Shown here in pieces: positions 8,633 through 16,168 of a stretch of DNA of 64,000 nucleotides. Within the stretch, counting starts at the first letter, position 1, and each line of letters opens with the position of its first letter. A program made the position numbers and the translations under genes. The stretch comes from Roseovarius mucosus (GTDB lineage: Bacteria; Pseudomonadota; Alphaproteobacteria; Rhodobacterales; Rhodobacteraceae), in the NCBI RefSeq assembly GCF_002080415.1, contig NZ_CP020474.1:2431501-2495500 (forward strand), written 5' to 3'. The notes beneath the pieces were generated by a model. It saw nothing but the letters and a program-made list of their open reading frames with translations. It made no database searches and was not told the origin of the DNA.

Positions 8633-8812
8633 TTATTTTCCGCGCTTGCGCGCCGCCTCGCTCCTCAACGTGGCAACGACAAAGGTCACAACCGCCGCCA
8701 AAAGCAGCAGCATTTCCCCCACACCTGTCAGAAACGCTGCATTAGCAAAGGCCCCCAACGCCACATTCACGCCAAAGGCGCCGAACAGGATCAGTGCTGC
8801 GATCAGGAACAT
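8633..8812 (-). CDS. Small two-helix membrane protein heading the hps operon
   Basis: A 59-residue protein of two hydrophobic helices (about 2-20 and 30-50) with a basic C-terminus, SEAARKRGK. The ATG at 8812 has GGGAGGG directly upstream; a longer frame would run through the LacI operator and is unlikely. It is the first gene behind the operator-containing promoter and lies 25 bp before the TRAP binding-protein gene, so it is made together with the importer. I do not recognise the family. An accessory membrane subunit or leader-like gene are possibilities. Confidence 0.65.
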   Translation of the reverse strand: MFLIAALILFGAFGVNVALGAFANAAFLTGVGEMLLLLAAVVTFVVATLRSEAARKRGK

Positions 8813-8854
8813 GCGGCCCTCCCTCTCGCCGGAATTGCCGACGATTCGAGAGAA

Positions 8855-8870
8855 ATGTAAGCGCTTACAT
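8855..8870. promoter_or_regulatory. LacI-family operator, perfect 16-bp palindrome
   Basis: ATGTAAGCGCTTACAT reads the same on both strands and has the central CG pair and TGTAAxCG half-site typical of LacI/GalR operators. It lies 42 bp upstream of the small membrane gene that heads the hps operon and 78 bp upstream of the divergent lacI-type gene, so it can control both directions. Confidence 0.88.
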
Positions 8871-8948
8871 ATTTTCACGCAAGCTGTTATATTTCTCCAA
8901 TGTCCTTACAGACGGATAGATTCCATCACGCAGACACCGGGCCACAGG

Positions 8949-9986
8949 ATGAACCGACGCCTCTCCGACACCGCTCCGAACCTGCCCACGCTGGCGGATG
9001 TCGCCCGCGTGGCGGGGGTTTCGACTGCCACCGTTTCCCGCTGCCTGAATTCGCCGGCGCAGGTGCAGACCGCCACGCGCGACCGGGTGCTGAGCGCGGT
9101 CGCAACGCTTGGTTATTCCCCCAATTTCGGCGCCCGCGCCCTTGCCGCACGGCGGACCGGCATCATCGGCGCAATCATTCCGACGATGGAAAACGCGATC
9201 TTTGCCCGCGCCATTCAGGCCTTTCAAGAAGAATTGCATCTCAGCGGCCTGACCCTTCTGGTGGCCTCGTCCTCTTACAGCCCTGAAATCGAGGCGGATC
9301 AGATTCGTACCTTGGTGGCGCGTGGGGCGGATGCGCTCTTGCTCATCGGCCATGACCGCGATCCCGGAATTTATGACTTTCTCGCGCAGCGCGGCGTGCC
9401 CGTGTTGATAGCTTGGGCCTATGATCCCACACAGGCGCGCGCCTCGATAGGCTTTGACAACCGCCGCGCCATGGCAGGTTTGGCCGATGAGGTGCTGCGC
9501 CTCGGACATCGGCATATCGGCATGATTTCCGCGCTCGCGGCGGGCAATGACCGTGCTCGCGACCGGATTGCCGGGGTTCACGATGCTTTGCGCGGCCATG
9601 GATTAGACCCCGCCACGTTGCACCTGATCGAAACGCCCTACAGCATCGCCAACGGGGCCGAGGGAATGGCGCAGCTTATGGCATTGCCAACCCCGCCCAC
9701 TGCCGTGGTCTGCGGCAATGATGTGCTCGCGGTCGGTGCCTTGCAAATGGCGCGTCAGCTTGGCCTCAGCGTGCCGCAGGATGTCTCGATCACCGGCTTT
9801 GACGATATCGAACTGGCAACCGTGGTTGATCCGGCGCTCACCACCGTGCATGTCCCGCACCGCGACATGGGCCGCGCCGCGGCGCGCCTCTTGGTCGATA
9901 TGGTTGGCGATGGTGTGGCCCCCACCCCCGTCTGCCTTGACACGAACCTTTGTTTTCGGGGCACGCTCGCCGCCCCCAAGACATGA
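8949..9986 (+). CDS. LacI-family transcriptional regulator of the hps operon
   Basis: A 345-residue LacI/GalR protein. The HTH and hinge are LADVARVAGVSTATVSRCLNSP (about 15-36) and ALAARRTGIIGAIIPTMENAIF; the C-terminal domain is a periplasmic-binding-protein-like effector domain with CGNDVLAVGALQMARQLG and ITGFDDIELA. ATG 8949 is used because longer frames run across the operator. It is divergent from the hps operon over a 136-bp region with the palindrome at 8855. Repression relieved by DHPS or an early intermediate is inferred. It is a paralog of the LacI protein at 62262, with the same length and matching effector-domain stretches. Confidence 0.9.
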   Translation: MNRRLSDTAPNLPTLADVARVAGVSTATVSRCLNSPAQVQTATRDRVLSAVATLGYSPNFGARALAARRTGIIGAIIPTMENAIFARAIQAFQEELHLSGLTLLVASSSYSPEIEADQIRTLVARGADALLLIGHDRDPGIYDFLAQRGVPVLIAWAYDPTQARASIGFDNRRAMAGLADEVLRLGHRHIGMISALAAGNDRARDRIAGVHDALRGHGLDPATLHLIETPYSIANGAEGMAQLMALPTPPTAVVCGNDVLAVGALQMARQLGLSVPQDVSITGFDDIELATVVDPALTTVHVPHRDMGRAAARLLVDMVGDGVAPTPVCLDTNLCFRGTLAAPKT

Positions 9987-9990
9987 CAAA

Positions 9991-10017
9991 GCCCGCCACC
10001 GGATCACCGGGGCGGGC
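9991..10017. terminator. Bidirectional terminator-like hairpin
   Basis: GCCCGCC (9991-9997) pairs with GGCGGGC (10011-10017) around a 13-nt loop, between the convergent lacI-type gene and phaB. AAA precedes the stem and CCTT follows, so T-runs are weak on both strands. Confidence 0.7.
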
Positions 10018-10038
10018 CTTGAACATCACACAAGTCAG

Positions 10039-10761
10039 TTAGACAAAGAACTGCGCACCATTGGCCGAAATCGTCGACCCGTTGATAAAGCTGGCATCCT
10101 CGGACACGAGGAAGGTCACGCAGCGCGCGATTTCCTCTGGCTCGCCCAAACGGCCCGCCGGAATCATGCCGATGATCTTTTCACGCACCGCTTCCGGCAC
10201 GGCCATGACCATTTCCGTGGCGATATAGCCGGGGCAGATCGCATTCGCGGTGATGCCCTTGGCGGCACCCTCTTGCGCCAGCGATTTGATGATGCCCAGA
10301 TCGCCCGCCTTGGTCGCGGCATAGTTGACCTGACCAAATTGGCCCTTTTGCCCGTTGATCGAGGAAATCACCACAATCCGGCCAAAGCCACGGTCGCGCA
10401 TGCCCGACCAGACCGGGTGAACCGTGTTGAACACGCCCGTAAGGTTGGTGTCGATCACCTCTTTCCACTGCTGCGGCGTCATCTTGTGGAACGGTGCATC
10501 GCGGGTGATGCCCGCGTTGGCGATCACGATGTCAATCGGGCCCAATTCCGCTTCGACCTGCGCGATGCCGTCCTTGGAGCTGTCATAGTCCGCCACGTTC
10601 CATTTGTAGGTCTTGATGCCGGTTTCCTCGGTGAACTTGGCGGCGGCCTCATCATTGCCGGCATAGGTCGCGGCGACAGTATAGCCCTCCTCCTTGAGCG
10701 CCCTGGAAATGGCGGCGCCGATTCCACGAGAGCCCCCGGTCACGAGTGCGGTTCTTGCCAT
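10039..10761 (-). CDS. phaB: Acetoacetyl-CoA reductase PhaB
   Basis: This 240-residue SDR reduces acetoacetyl-CoA to (R)-3-hydroxybutyryl-CoA with NADPH for polyhydroxybutyrate synthesis. The nucleotide motif is TGGSRGIG (about 8-15), the catalytic set is SSINGQKGQFGQVNYAATKAG with Ser, Tyr and Lys, and PhaB-type segments are NAGITRDAPFHKM and GYIATEMVMAVP. ATG 10761 has GGAGG seven bases upstream. It follows phaA with 170 bp between, which hold a terminator and a paired TTGCGCAA site, so phaB probably also has its own promoter. The polymerase gene phaC is not in the window. Confidence 0.93.
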   Translation of the reverse strand: MARTALVTGGSRGIGAAISRALKEEGYTVAATYAGNDEAAAKFTEETGIKTYKWNVADYDSSKDGIAQVEAELGPIDIVIANAGITRDAPFHKMTPQQWKEVIDTNLTGVFNTVHPVWSGMRDRGFGRIVVISSINGQKGQFGQVNYAATKAGDLGIIKSLAQEGAAKGITANAICPGYIATEMVMAVPEAVREKIIGMIPAGRLGEPEEIARCVTFLVSEDASFINGSTISANGAQFFV

Positions 10762-10815
10762 GATATCCTCCAATCTGGCTGGTGCGTTGAAACTTGGTTA
10801 TCGGTTTGAATTGAA

Positions 10816-10836
10816 TTGCGCAATATTGTTGCGCAA
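10816..10836. promoter_or_regulatory. Paired TTGCGCAA palindromes upstream of phaB, candidate PhaR operator
   Basis: Two copies of the 8-bp palindrome TTGCGCAA (10816-10823 and 10829-10836) are spaced 13 bp start to start, about 55-75 bp upstream of the phaB start codon. PhaR repressors of Rhodobacterales bind TGC/GCA-type inverted sites near PHB genes, so this is a plausible PhaR site; phaR itself is not in the window. Confidence 0.5.
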
Positions 10837-10875
10837 TAAATTTTCTGCGATGCAGCTTGCGCCGAAGGGATCAAG

Positions 10876-10905
10876 AAAAAGGGCACCGTCTGAGGTGCCC
10901 TTGAT
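10876..10905 (-). terminator. Rho-independent terminator of phaA
   Basis: Stem AAGGGCACC/GGTGCCCTT (arms 10879-10887 and 10894-10902) with a 6-nt loop. Read on the minus strand the hairpin is followed by a T-run (TTTTTC). It lies 30 bp after the phaA stop and ahead of the phaB promoter region. Confidence 0.85.
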
Positions 10906-10931
10906 CCTGTATCAGACCGCGCCAGCGCGCC

Positions 10932-12107
10932 TCACGGACGCTCGACGCAGAGCGCAACGCCCATGCCGCCACCGATGCAGAGCGTGGCCAGACCACGCTT
11001 GGCACCGCGGCGCTTCATCTCGAACAACAGCGTGTTGAGCACGCGACAGCCCGAGGCCCCAATCGGGTGGCCAATGGCAATCGCGCCGCCGTTCACGTTG
11101 ACGATGGCCGGATCCCAGCCCATTTCCTTGTTGACCGCACAGGCCTGCGCGGCAAAGGCCTCATTCGCTTCGACCAGATCCAGATCGGCGACAGTCCAAC
11201 CGGCCTTGGCCAGCGCCTTGCGGCTGGCATGGATCGGACCCACGCCCATGATCGACGGGTCCAGCCCAGCGGTTGCATAGGACGCAATGCGCGCCAGCGG
11301 TTCGATCCCGCGCCGCTCGGCCTCATCGGCGCTCATCAGCAATGTCGCGGCCGCACCGTCATTCAGACCGCTCGCATTGGCGGCCGTGACCGAGCCATCC
11401 TTGGTAAAGGCGGGGCGCAGCTTCTGCATGGCGTCAATTGTCGCGCCGTGGCGGATGTATTCATCCTTGTCGACGATGATGTCGCCCTTGCGCGTCTTGA
11501 CGGCAAAGGCGATCACTTCTTCGTCAAACTTGCCCGCCTTCTGCGCGGCTTCGGCCTTGTTCTGGCTGGCCACGGCGAATTCGTCCTGCACGTCGCGGGT
11601 GATCTGCCACTGGTCGGCGACGTTCTCGGCGGTCTGCCCCATGTGATAGCCGTTGAACGCATCCCACAGACCATCGCGAATCATCGTGTCGATATAGGTC
11701 ATATCGCCCATCTTGTGCCCGGCGCGCAAATAGGCGGCATGGGGGCTGAGTGTCATGTTTTCCTGACCCCCGGCGCAGACGATGGCGGCATCGCCCAACT
11801 GGATGTGCTGCGCGCCCAGCGCCACGGCCCGCAAACCAGAGCCGCAAACCTGATTGATGCTCCAGGCGGCGGATTCAATCGGCAAACCGGCGTTGATATG
11901 CGCCTGACGCGCGGGGTTTTGGCCCTGCGCTGCGGTCAGCACCTGACCGAGGATCGTCTCGGACACTTCGCCCTTTTCGATGCCTGCACGGGCAACCACT
12001 GCCTCAAGCACGGCTGCGCCCAGATCATGCGCCGGCGTATTGGCGAAAGCGCCGCCAAAAGATCCGACAGCGGTGCGCGCTGCGGATGCGATTACTACAT
12101 TGGTCAT
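10932..12107 (-). CDS. phaA: Acetyl-CoA C-acetyltransferase PhaA
   Basis: A 391-residue biosynthetic-type thiolase that condenses two acetyl-CoA to acetoacetyl-CoA. The nucleophile is Cys88 in [11 protein letters not shown]; the His of GHPIGASG and the second Cys in LCIGGGMG complete the active site. The [13 protein letters not shown] segment is typical of PhaA and AtoB enzymes. It lies upstream of phaB on the same strand with a terminator between. ATG 12107 has GGAGGA upstream. It feeds PHB synthesis; reverse use in acetoacetate breakdown is also possible. Confidence 0.94.
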   Translation of the reverse strand: MTNVVIASAARTAVGSFGGAFANTPAHDLGAAVLEAVVARAGIEKGEVSETILGQVLTAAQGQNPARQAHINAGLPIESAAWSINQVCGSGLRAVALGAQHIQLGDAAIVCAGGQENMTLSPHAAYLRAGHKMGDMTYIDTMIRDGLWDAFNGYHMGQTAENVADQWQITRDVQDEFAVASQNKAEAAQKAGKFDEEVIAFAVKTRKGDIIVDKDEYIRHGATIDAMQKLRPAFTKDGSVTAANASGLNDGAAATLLMSADEAERRGIEPLARIASYATAGLDPSIMGVGPIHASRKALAKAGWTVADLDLVEANEAFAAQACAVNKEMGWDPAIVNVNGGAIAIGHPIGASGCRVLNTLLFEMKRRGAKRGLATLCIGGGMGVALCVERP

Positions 12108-12151
12108 CTATGTCCTCCACCAGGATTTGCCGGGCCAGAGCATGGCACGAC

Positions 12152-12249
12152 AGTGTCACATTTTCATGCACACCCTGTCTGTCACCTCCGCCGTTACGCG
12201 GCGTCATATCGTAGATGCCGCACTGCGGCAACGGACGGAGTGTCACATT
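12152..12249. repeat. Direct repeat AGTGTCACATT flanking the phaA upstream region
   Basis: AGTGTCACATT occurs at 12152-12162 and again at 12239-12249, 87 bp apart, in the 141-bp gap between phaA and the EAL gene. The second copy overlaps the EAL stop codon. It might be a regulator half-site pair or chance; no other copy was noticed. Confidence 0.3.
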
Positions 12250-13085
12250 CAAGCGGTGGCGCGGTCAAGGGCGCTGTCAATCCAAGGTGGCCGCACCGTA
12301 GGGGCCCCAAAGTAATACCCTTGCAAACAGTCGATCCCCAGCGCCGCAAGATAGGCGGCATCCTCTGGCTTCTCGACGCTTTCGGCCACTGTCACCATGT
12401 CAAATTGCTGGCCGATGCTGGCCAAGGCGGCGGTCAGCACCTGATTATCCGGGTCCGTAGCGATGCCGCGCACGAATTGCCCGTCGATCTTGAGGATGTC
12501 GAAATAGAACTCCTTGAGAAACCGGAACGAGGTATAGCCCGCCCCGAAATCATCAAGCGCAAAGCTGATTCCCTTGGCCTGCAACTCTTTCATAAAGCCT
12601 GTCACCAGTTCGGGCACCAGCATCGCCGAGCTTTCCGTGATCTCCAGAATCAGCCGCTCGCCAATGGTGGGATCATCGCTCAGCCCCTTTTTCAGCGTCC
12701 GTATCCAGCGGGAATAGCCGATCGAGCGCGCCGACATATTTATGGCCAGCCGCAGATCAGGATAGTTGATCAGCGTGCGCAGCCCCTTTTCCAGCGCCAG
12801 ACAGTCGATGATCCGCCCGGTTTCCGTCACCTCAATCTGGGTGATGAAATCCTTGGCGGGGATCACCCGTCCGGTGGCATCGAGCACACGAATCAGCCCT
12901 TCGTAGAACGCAGGCCGATCCTGCTGGCGCGCAGGCACCACCGCCTGATAGGCCAACAGCACCTGTTTGTGATGCACCGCCTGATTGACCATATCGAGCA
13001 CGGATCGGTCCCGCGCCGAAACGGCATAGGACAGCGGAGTATCGAATCCCGCTGGAATATCGGCCCATTTGTGTTTCTGTCCCAT
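12249..13085 (-). CDS. EAL-domain cyclic-di-GMP phosphodiesterase
   Basis: A 278-residue protein that is almost only an EAL domain; a short N-terminal stretch of about 45 residues shows no sensor domain. The signature reads YEGLIR (EGL instead of EAL). The other metal and substrate residues look kept: INMSARS, LEITESS, LDDFGAGYTS, ILKIDGQFV, ESVEKPED and LQGYYFG. It should therefore hydrolyse c-di-GMP to pGpG. ATG 13085 with GGAGGGG seven bases upstream is preferred over a TTG further up. It stands alone, divergent from tag. Confidence 0.85.
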   Translation of the reverse strand: MGQKHKWADIPAGFDTPLSYAVSARDRSVLDMVNQAVHHKQVLLAYQAVVPARQQDRPAFYEGLIRVLDATGRVIPAKDFITQIEVTETGRIIDCLALEKGLRTLINYPDLRLAINMSARSIGYSRWIRTLKKGLSDDPTIGERLILEITESSAMLVPELVTGFMKELQAKGISFALDDFGAGYTSFRFLKEFYFDILKIDGQFVRGIATDPDNQVLTAALASIGQQFDMVTVAESVEKPEDAAYLAALGIDCLQGYYFGAPTVRPPWIDSALDRATA

Positions 13086-13193
13086 TTGCCCCTCCGGAAC
13101 GCCTGTTCTCAAACTGGGGCAGATGGCTTAAGGATGGCTTAAAGCGCGCATTTGAACGAAACCGCCTGCGCGCCGGGCTAGAGGGGAAATTGC

Positions 13194-13793
13194 ATGGAGC
13201 GTTGTGGCTGGGTCAGTGACGATCCGCTTTACCTGTCCTACCACGATACCGAATGGGGCGTGCCCGACTATGACAGCCGCGCCCTCTGGGAAAAGCTCAT
13301 TCTCGACGGGTTTCAGGCGGGGCTGAGCTGGATCACCATCCTGCGCAAACGCGAGAGTTTTCGCGCGGCATTCCAAGGGTTTGATCCCCATGTCATCGCT
13401 ACTTGGGGCGAGGCTGAGGTCACGCGCCTCTTGGCCAATCCCGGCATCATTCGCCACCGCGGCAAGATCGAGGCAACCATCGGTAACGCCCGCGCTTGGG
13501 CGGTGATTGAGGCCAACGAGGGCTTTGATCGCTACCTCTGGGATTTCGTCGGCGGGCAGCCCATTCAGAACGAATGGCAGACGCTTGCAGAGGTGCCAGC
13601 GCAAACCGATATTTCTGTAAAACTTTCCAAGGATTTGAAAAAGCGCGGCTTCAAGTTCTGCGGTCCCACCATCACCTATGCCTTCATGCAGGCGGTGGGG
13701 ATGGTCAACGATCACCTCGTCACCTGCCCCTGTCATGCGCCGGTGCGACAGGCCGCCCCTGACCGCCGCTTTGGCACCATGGCCAAGGGATAG
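13194..13793 (+). CDS. tag: DNA-3-methyladenine glycosylase I
   Basis: A 199-residue base-excision repair glycosylase that removes 3-methyladenine. It starts with the Tag signature MERCGWV and YHDTEWGVP, continues with FQAGLSWITILRKRESFR and GFKFCGPTITYAFMQAVGMVNDH, and has the zinc-binding Cys/His set (Cys4, His17 and the C-terminal His...CPC). A GAGGGG Shine-Dalgarno precedes ATG 13194. The downstream genes follow at 4 and 1 bp, so they are likely co-transcribed. The tail of about 15 residues after CHAPV is longer than in E. coli Tag. Confidence 0.95.
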   Translation: MERCGWVSDDPLYLSYHDTEWGVPDYDSRALWEKLILDGFQAGLSWITILRKRESFRAAFQGFDPHVIATWGEAEVTRLLANPGIIRHRGKIEATIGNARAWAVIEANEGFDRYLWDFVGGQPIQNEWQTLAEVPAQTDISVKLSKDLKKRGFKFCGPTITYAFMQAVGMVNDHLVTCPCHAPVRQAAPDRRFGTMAKG

Positions 13794-13797
13794 CTTC

Positions 13798-14013
13798 ATG
13801 CTCGTCGTCGCGGGGTTGGTCATCGCCTTCGTGCTGGTGTTGATCCTGTCCAACCGGCGGACACGCTCCTGCCGCTGGCGCGCGGACCGGCGACAAGACC
13901 GCGATGGGCAATCCTATTACCGCTGCATGGCTTGCGGCGCGCAGGTCTTTACATCCAACGGCAAACCGCCTTTGGATTGCGCGGTAAATCCCCGCGACAC
14001 CCAAGAGGACTAA
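13798..14013 (+). CDS. Small single-pass membrane protein with a CxxC motif
   Basis: A 71-residue protein with one N-terminal membrane helix (residues 1-18), a basic Arg-rich linker, then YRCMACGAQVF and a further Cys before the acidic C-terminus. The CxxC spacing resembles a half zinc ribbon. It starts 4 bp after tag and ends 1 bp before the DUF1989 gene, which argues that it is a real co-transcribed gene. I do not recognise the family. Confidence 0.65.
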   Translation: MLVVAGLVIAFVLVLILSNRRTRSCRWRADRRQDRDGQSYYRCMACGAQVFTSNGKPPLDCAVNPRDTQED

Positions 14014-14014
14014 G

Positions 14015-14860
14015 ATGACCAACGCCCCCGCCGATGCAGCCGCCCGTCGCGCCGTGCCGCCCGTGATCTGCTACCCCAATGATACGCTGCCGGTGCCGGA
14101 TCTGGCGCTCTATGCCGCCGCGCGCGCCAGTACGACCAAAGTGTCAGAGGTTCTCGTGCCTGCGCGCGAGGCGGCCTGCTTTCGCGCCGAGGCGGGGCAA
14201 TTCTTTCGCATCACCAGCGTGGATGGCCCGCAAGTGGGCGATCTCAACCTTTGGAACGCGCATGACCTCACAGAGCGGTTCTATTCCGGCAAGACCCGCG
14301 CGCTCCACGGCACCCATGTGACCACCGGTGAACGGCTCTGGTCGTCCTTCCCGCACCTGCGCCCGATGGCCACGATCACCGGCGACAGCTTGGGCTGGTA
14401 TGGCATCGACGCTTTCGGCGGCTCGGTGCATGACGTGATCGGCACGCGCTGCGATCCCTATACCGGCAACCTCTTGTCAGGTGTGCAGTATCACCACTGT
14501 TGTCACTCCAACCTCACGCGCGCTTTGGCGGATGAATTGGGCGTGGCACTGGCCGAGGCAGAACCCCATATTCATGATGTGCTCAACGTCTTCATGTGCA
14601 CCGGCTTCACCCGCGACACCGGCCAGTATTTCATGAAAGCCAGCCCCGTGCGCCCCGGCGACTATCTGGAGTTCTTTGCCGAGATCGACATTCTGGGATG
14701 TCTCAGCGCCTGCCCCGGCGGCGATTGCTCCTCTGAGCATACCAGCGACACAGCCGCCTGTTACCCGATGCTGGTCGAGGTTTTTGCACCCGCACCGGGC
14801 ACACTCAACAGCTGGCAAAGCCCCGCGCGCAATGGCTATAACGGCAGCCACGGGCGGTAA
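14015..14860 (+). CDS. DUF1989 (urea-carboxylase-associated family) protein
   Basis: A 281-residue protein of the DUF1989 family. It has the family's N-terminal VPAREAACFRAEAGQFFRI and GDLNLWNAHD segments, a middle FPHLRPMATITGDSLGWYG, a cysteine-rich YHHCCHSN segment, the HDVLNVFMCTGF core and a C-terminal DILGCLSACPGGDCSS. Relatives are found beside urea carboxylase or amino-acid transport genes, but no urea carboxylase is here. GAGG lies seven bases before ATG 14015. It is convergent with tauABC. Function unknown; several conserved Cys and His residues suggest a metal site. Confidence 0.8.
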   Translation: MTNAPADAAARRAVPPVICYPNDTLPVPDLALYAAARASTTKVSEVLVPAREAACFRAEAGQFFRITSVDGPQVGDLNLWNAHDLTERFYSGKTRALHGTHVTTGERLWSSFPHLRPMATITGDSLGWYGIDAFGGSVHDVIGTRCDPYTGNLLSGVQYHHCCHSNLTRALADELGVALAEAEPHIHDVLNVFMCTGFTRDTGQYFMKASPVRPGDYLEFFAEIDILGCLSACPGGDCSSEHTSDTAACYPMLVEVFAPAPGTLNSWQSPARNGYNGSHGR

Positions 14861-14868
14861 ACAGGGCA

Positions 14869-14892
14869 GGGCAGGGCGCGTTGGCCCTGCCC
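14869..14892. terminator. Terminator-like hairpin between convergent DUF1989 and tauC genes
   Basis: GGGCAGGGC (14869-14877) pairs perfectly with GCCCTGCCC (14884-14892) over a 6-nt loop, 9 bp past the DUF1989 stop and 10 bp from the tauC stop. No clear T-run follows on either strand. Confidence 0.65.
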
Positions 14893-14902
14893 GCACCTTA
14901 CC

Positions 14903-16168
14903 TCAGACGCGGCCCTTCCACGGCACCAGCCAGTTTTCGGCCTTGCGCATCAGGATGTCGATGCCATAGCCGATGATCCCGATCAGGATGATCCCCATCA
15001 GCACGATATCGGTAAGCTGAAAGCGGCTTGCGACCATGATCATCATGCCTGCGCCCTTTTCCGCCGCGACCAGTTCGGCGGCCACCACCGTGCCCCAACA
15101 GACCCCCATCGCAACGCGGGCGCCGGTGAAAATCTCGGGCAGGCTGTTGGGCACAATGACATGGCGCATCAACTGCCATTTACTTGCCCCCAGCGAATAG
15201 GCGGCATGCACCTTGGAAATCGCCACGCCCGACACACCTGCGCGCGCCGAAATCGTCATGATCCAGAGCGCGGCCAAAAACAGCAGAATGATCTTGCCGC
15301 TCTCGCCAATGCCCGCCCAGATGATCACCAAGGGGATCAGCGCCAAGGGCGGCACCGGGCGCATGAATTCGACAATCGGATCGAACCAGCCGCGAAACCA
15401 ATCACTCAGCCCCATGGCATAGCCCAGCGGAATCCCCACCAGCGCACCAAGGGCAAAGCCCACGATCACCCGGAACAGCGACCAATAAAGATGCTCCCAC
15501 AGGGTGAAATTCTGATACCCCTGCTTTGACACTTCGATCAGTCGCGACACCACCGCTTCAGGCGCCGGAAGCCAGATAGGCTCCATCTGCATGCCCTTGG
15601 CGGGGGCGAAATTCAGCGATCCCTTGGCGGTCACGGCCACGGTGCCATCGGCCACGGAAACGGTCTGGCCTTCGCTCACCGGCTTGCCATCAATCGCGAC
15701 AACCCGCGCGCCCTGATCACGCGTCACCTCGTCGTTCTTGTCCATCAACAACAGCTGCGACCGCCACGCGCCCACTGTCAGCACGTCATTCTTGGCAATC
15801 CCATCGCCCGGCTCGATCACCGGCTCTTCAACCGTCTCGCCCACGGTAAACACTCGCACCGTCACCGTCGCATCGTCGCGCGTGCCGTCGGGGGCCTCTA
15901 GCGTATAGGTGAATTCTGTATCGCCCATGAACGGCCCCGGCGCATGGATCGGCACCCATTTGCTGCCGGTAAATGCGCCCCAGATCAAAAAGATCGTCAC
16001 GATTGAAATCACGCTCGCCCAGCGATCCGGGCGCACAGCGCTTTCATCCCCGAATGTCACCGTCTTGAGCGAGGTAAAATCGTTCATCTGCCGAAACTTG
16101 CGCACGCCAAAGCGCACGACGAAGAACGATGCCGCGAAAATCGCCACATAGATAATCAGGATGATCAT
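14903..16168 (-). CDS. tauC: Taurine-type ABC transporter permease with a large periplasmic insertion
   Basis: A 421-residue permease of the TauC/SsuC family. The C-terminal 220 residues are the standard domain (VGFALGALVGIPLGYAMG, PVPPLALIPLVIIWAGIGE, EAA-loop-like VHAAYSLGASKWQLMRHVIVP). Between the first and second membrane segments it carries roughly 110 extra hydrophilic residues (about 75-190), including two short beta-rich repeats around FTYTLEAPDGT and TVSVADGTVAV. TauC proteins are usually about 250-280 residues. It overlaps tauB by 4 bp (ATGA). Taurine specificity is inferred from the divergent tpa. Confidence 0.8.
   Translation of the reverse strand: MIILIIYVAIFAASFFVVRFGVRKFRQMNDFTSLKTVTFGDESAVRPDRWASVISIVTIFLIWGAFTGSKWVPIHAPGPFMGDTEFTYTLEAPDGTRDDATVTVRVFTVGETVEEPVIEPGDGIAKNDVLTVGAWRSQLLLMDKNDEVTRDQGARVVAIDGKPVSEGQTVSVADGTVAVTAKGSLNFAPAKGMQMEPIWLPAPEAVVSRLIEVSKQGYQNFTLWEHLYWSLFRVIVGFALGALVGIPLGYAMGLSDWFRGWFDPIVEFMRPVPPLALIPLVIIWAGIGESGKIILLFLAALWIMTISARAGVSGVAISKVHAAYSLGASKWQLMRHVIVPNSLPEIFTGARVAMGVCWGTVVAAELVAAEKGAGMMIMVASRFQLTDIVLMGIILIGIIGYGIDILMRKAENWLVPWKGRV

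Noticed and set aside
11067..13142. A 691-codon open frame on the plus strand across phaA and the EAL gene
   Set aside because: It lies opposite two clear genes, has no family features, and is the usual antisense frame of high-GC coding DNA.
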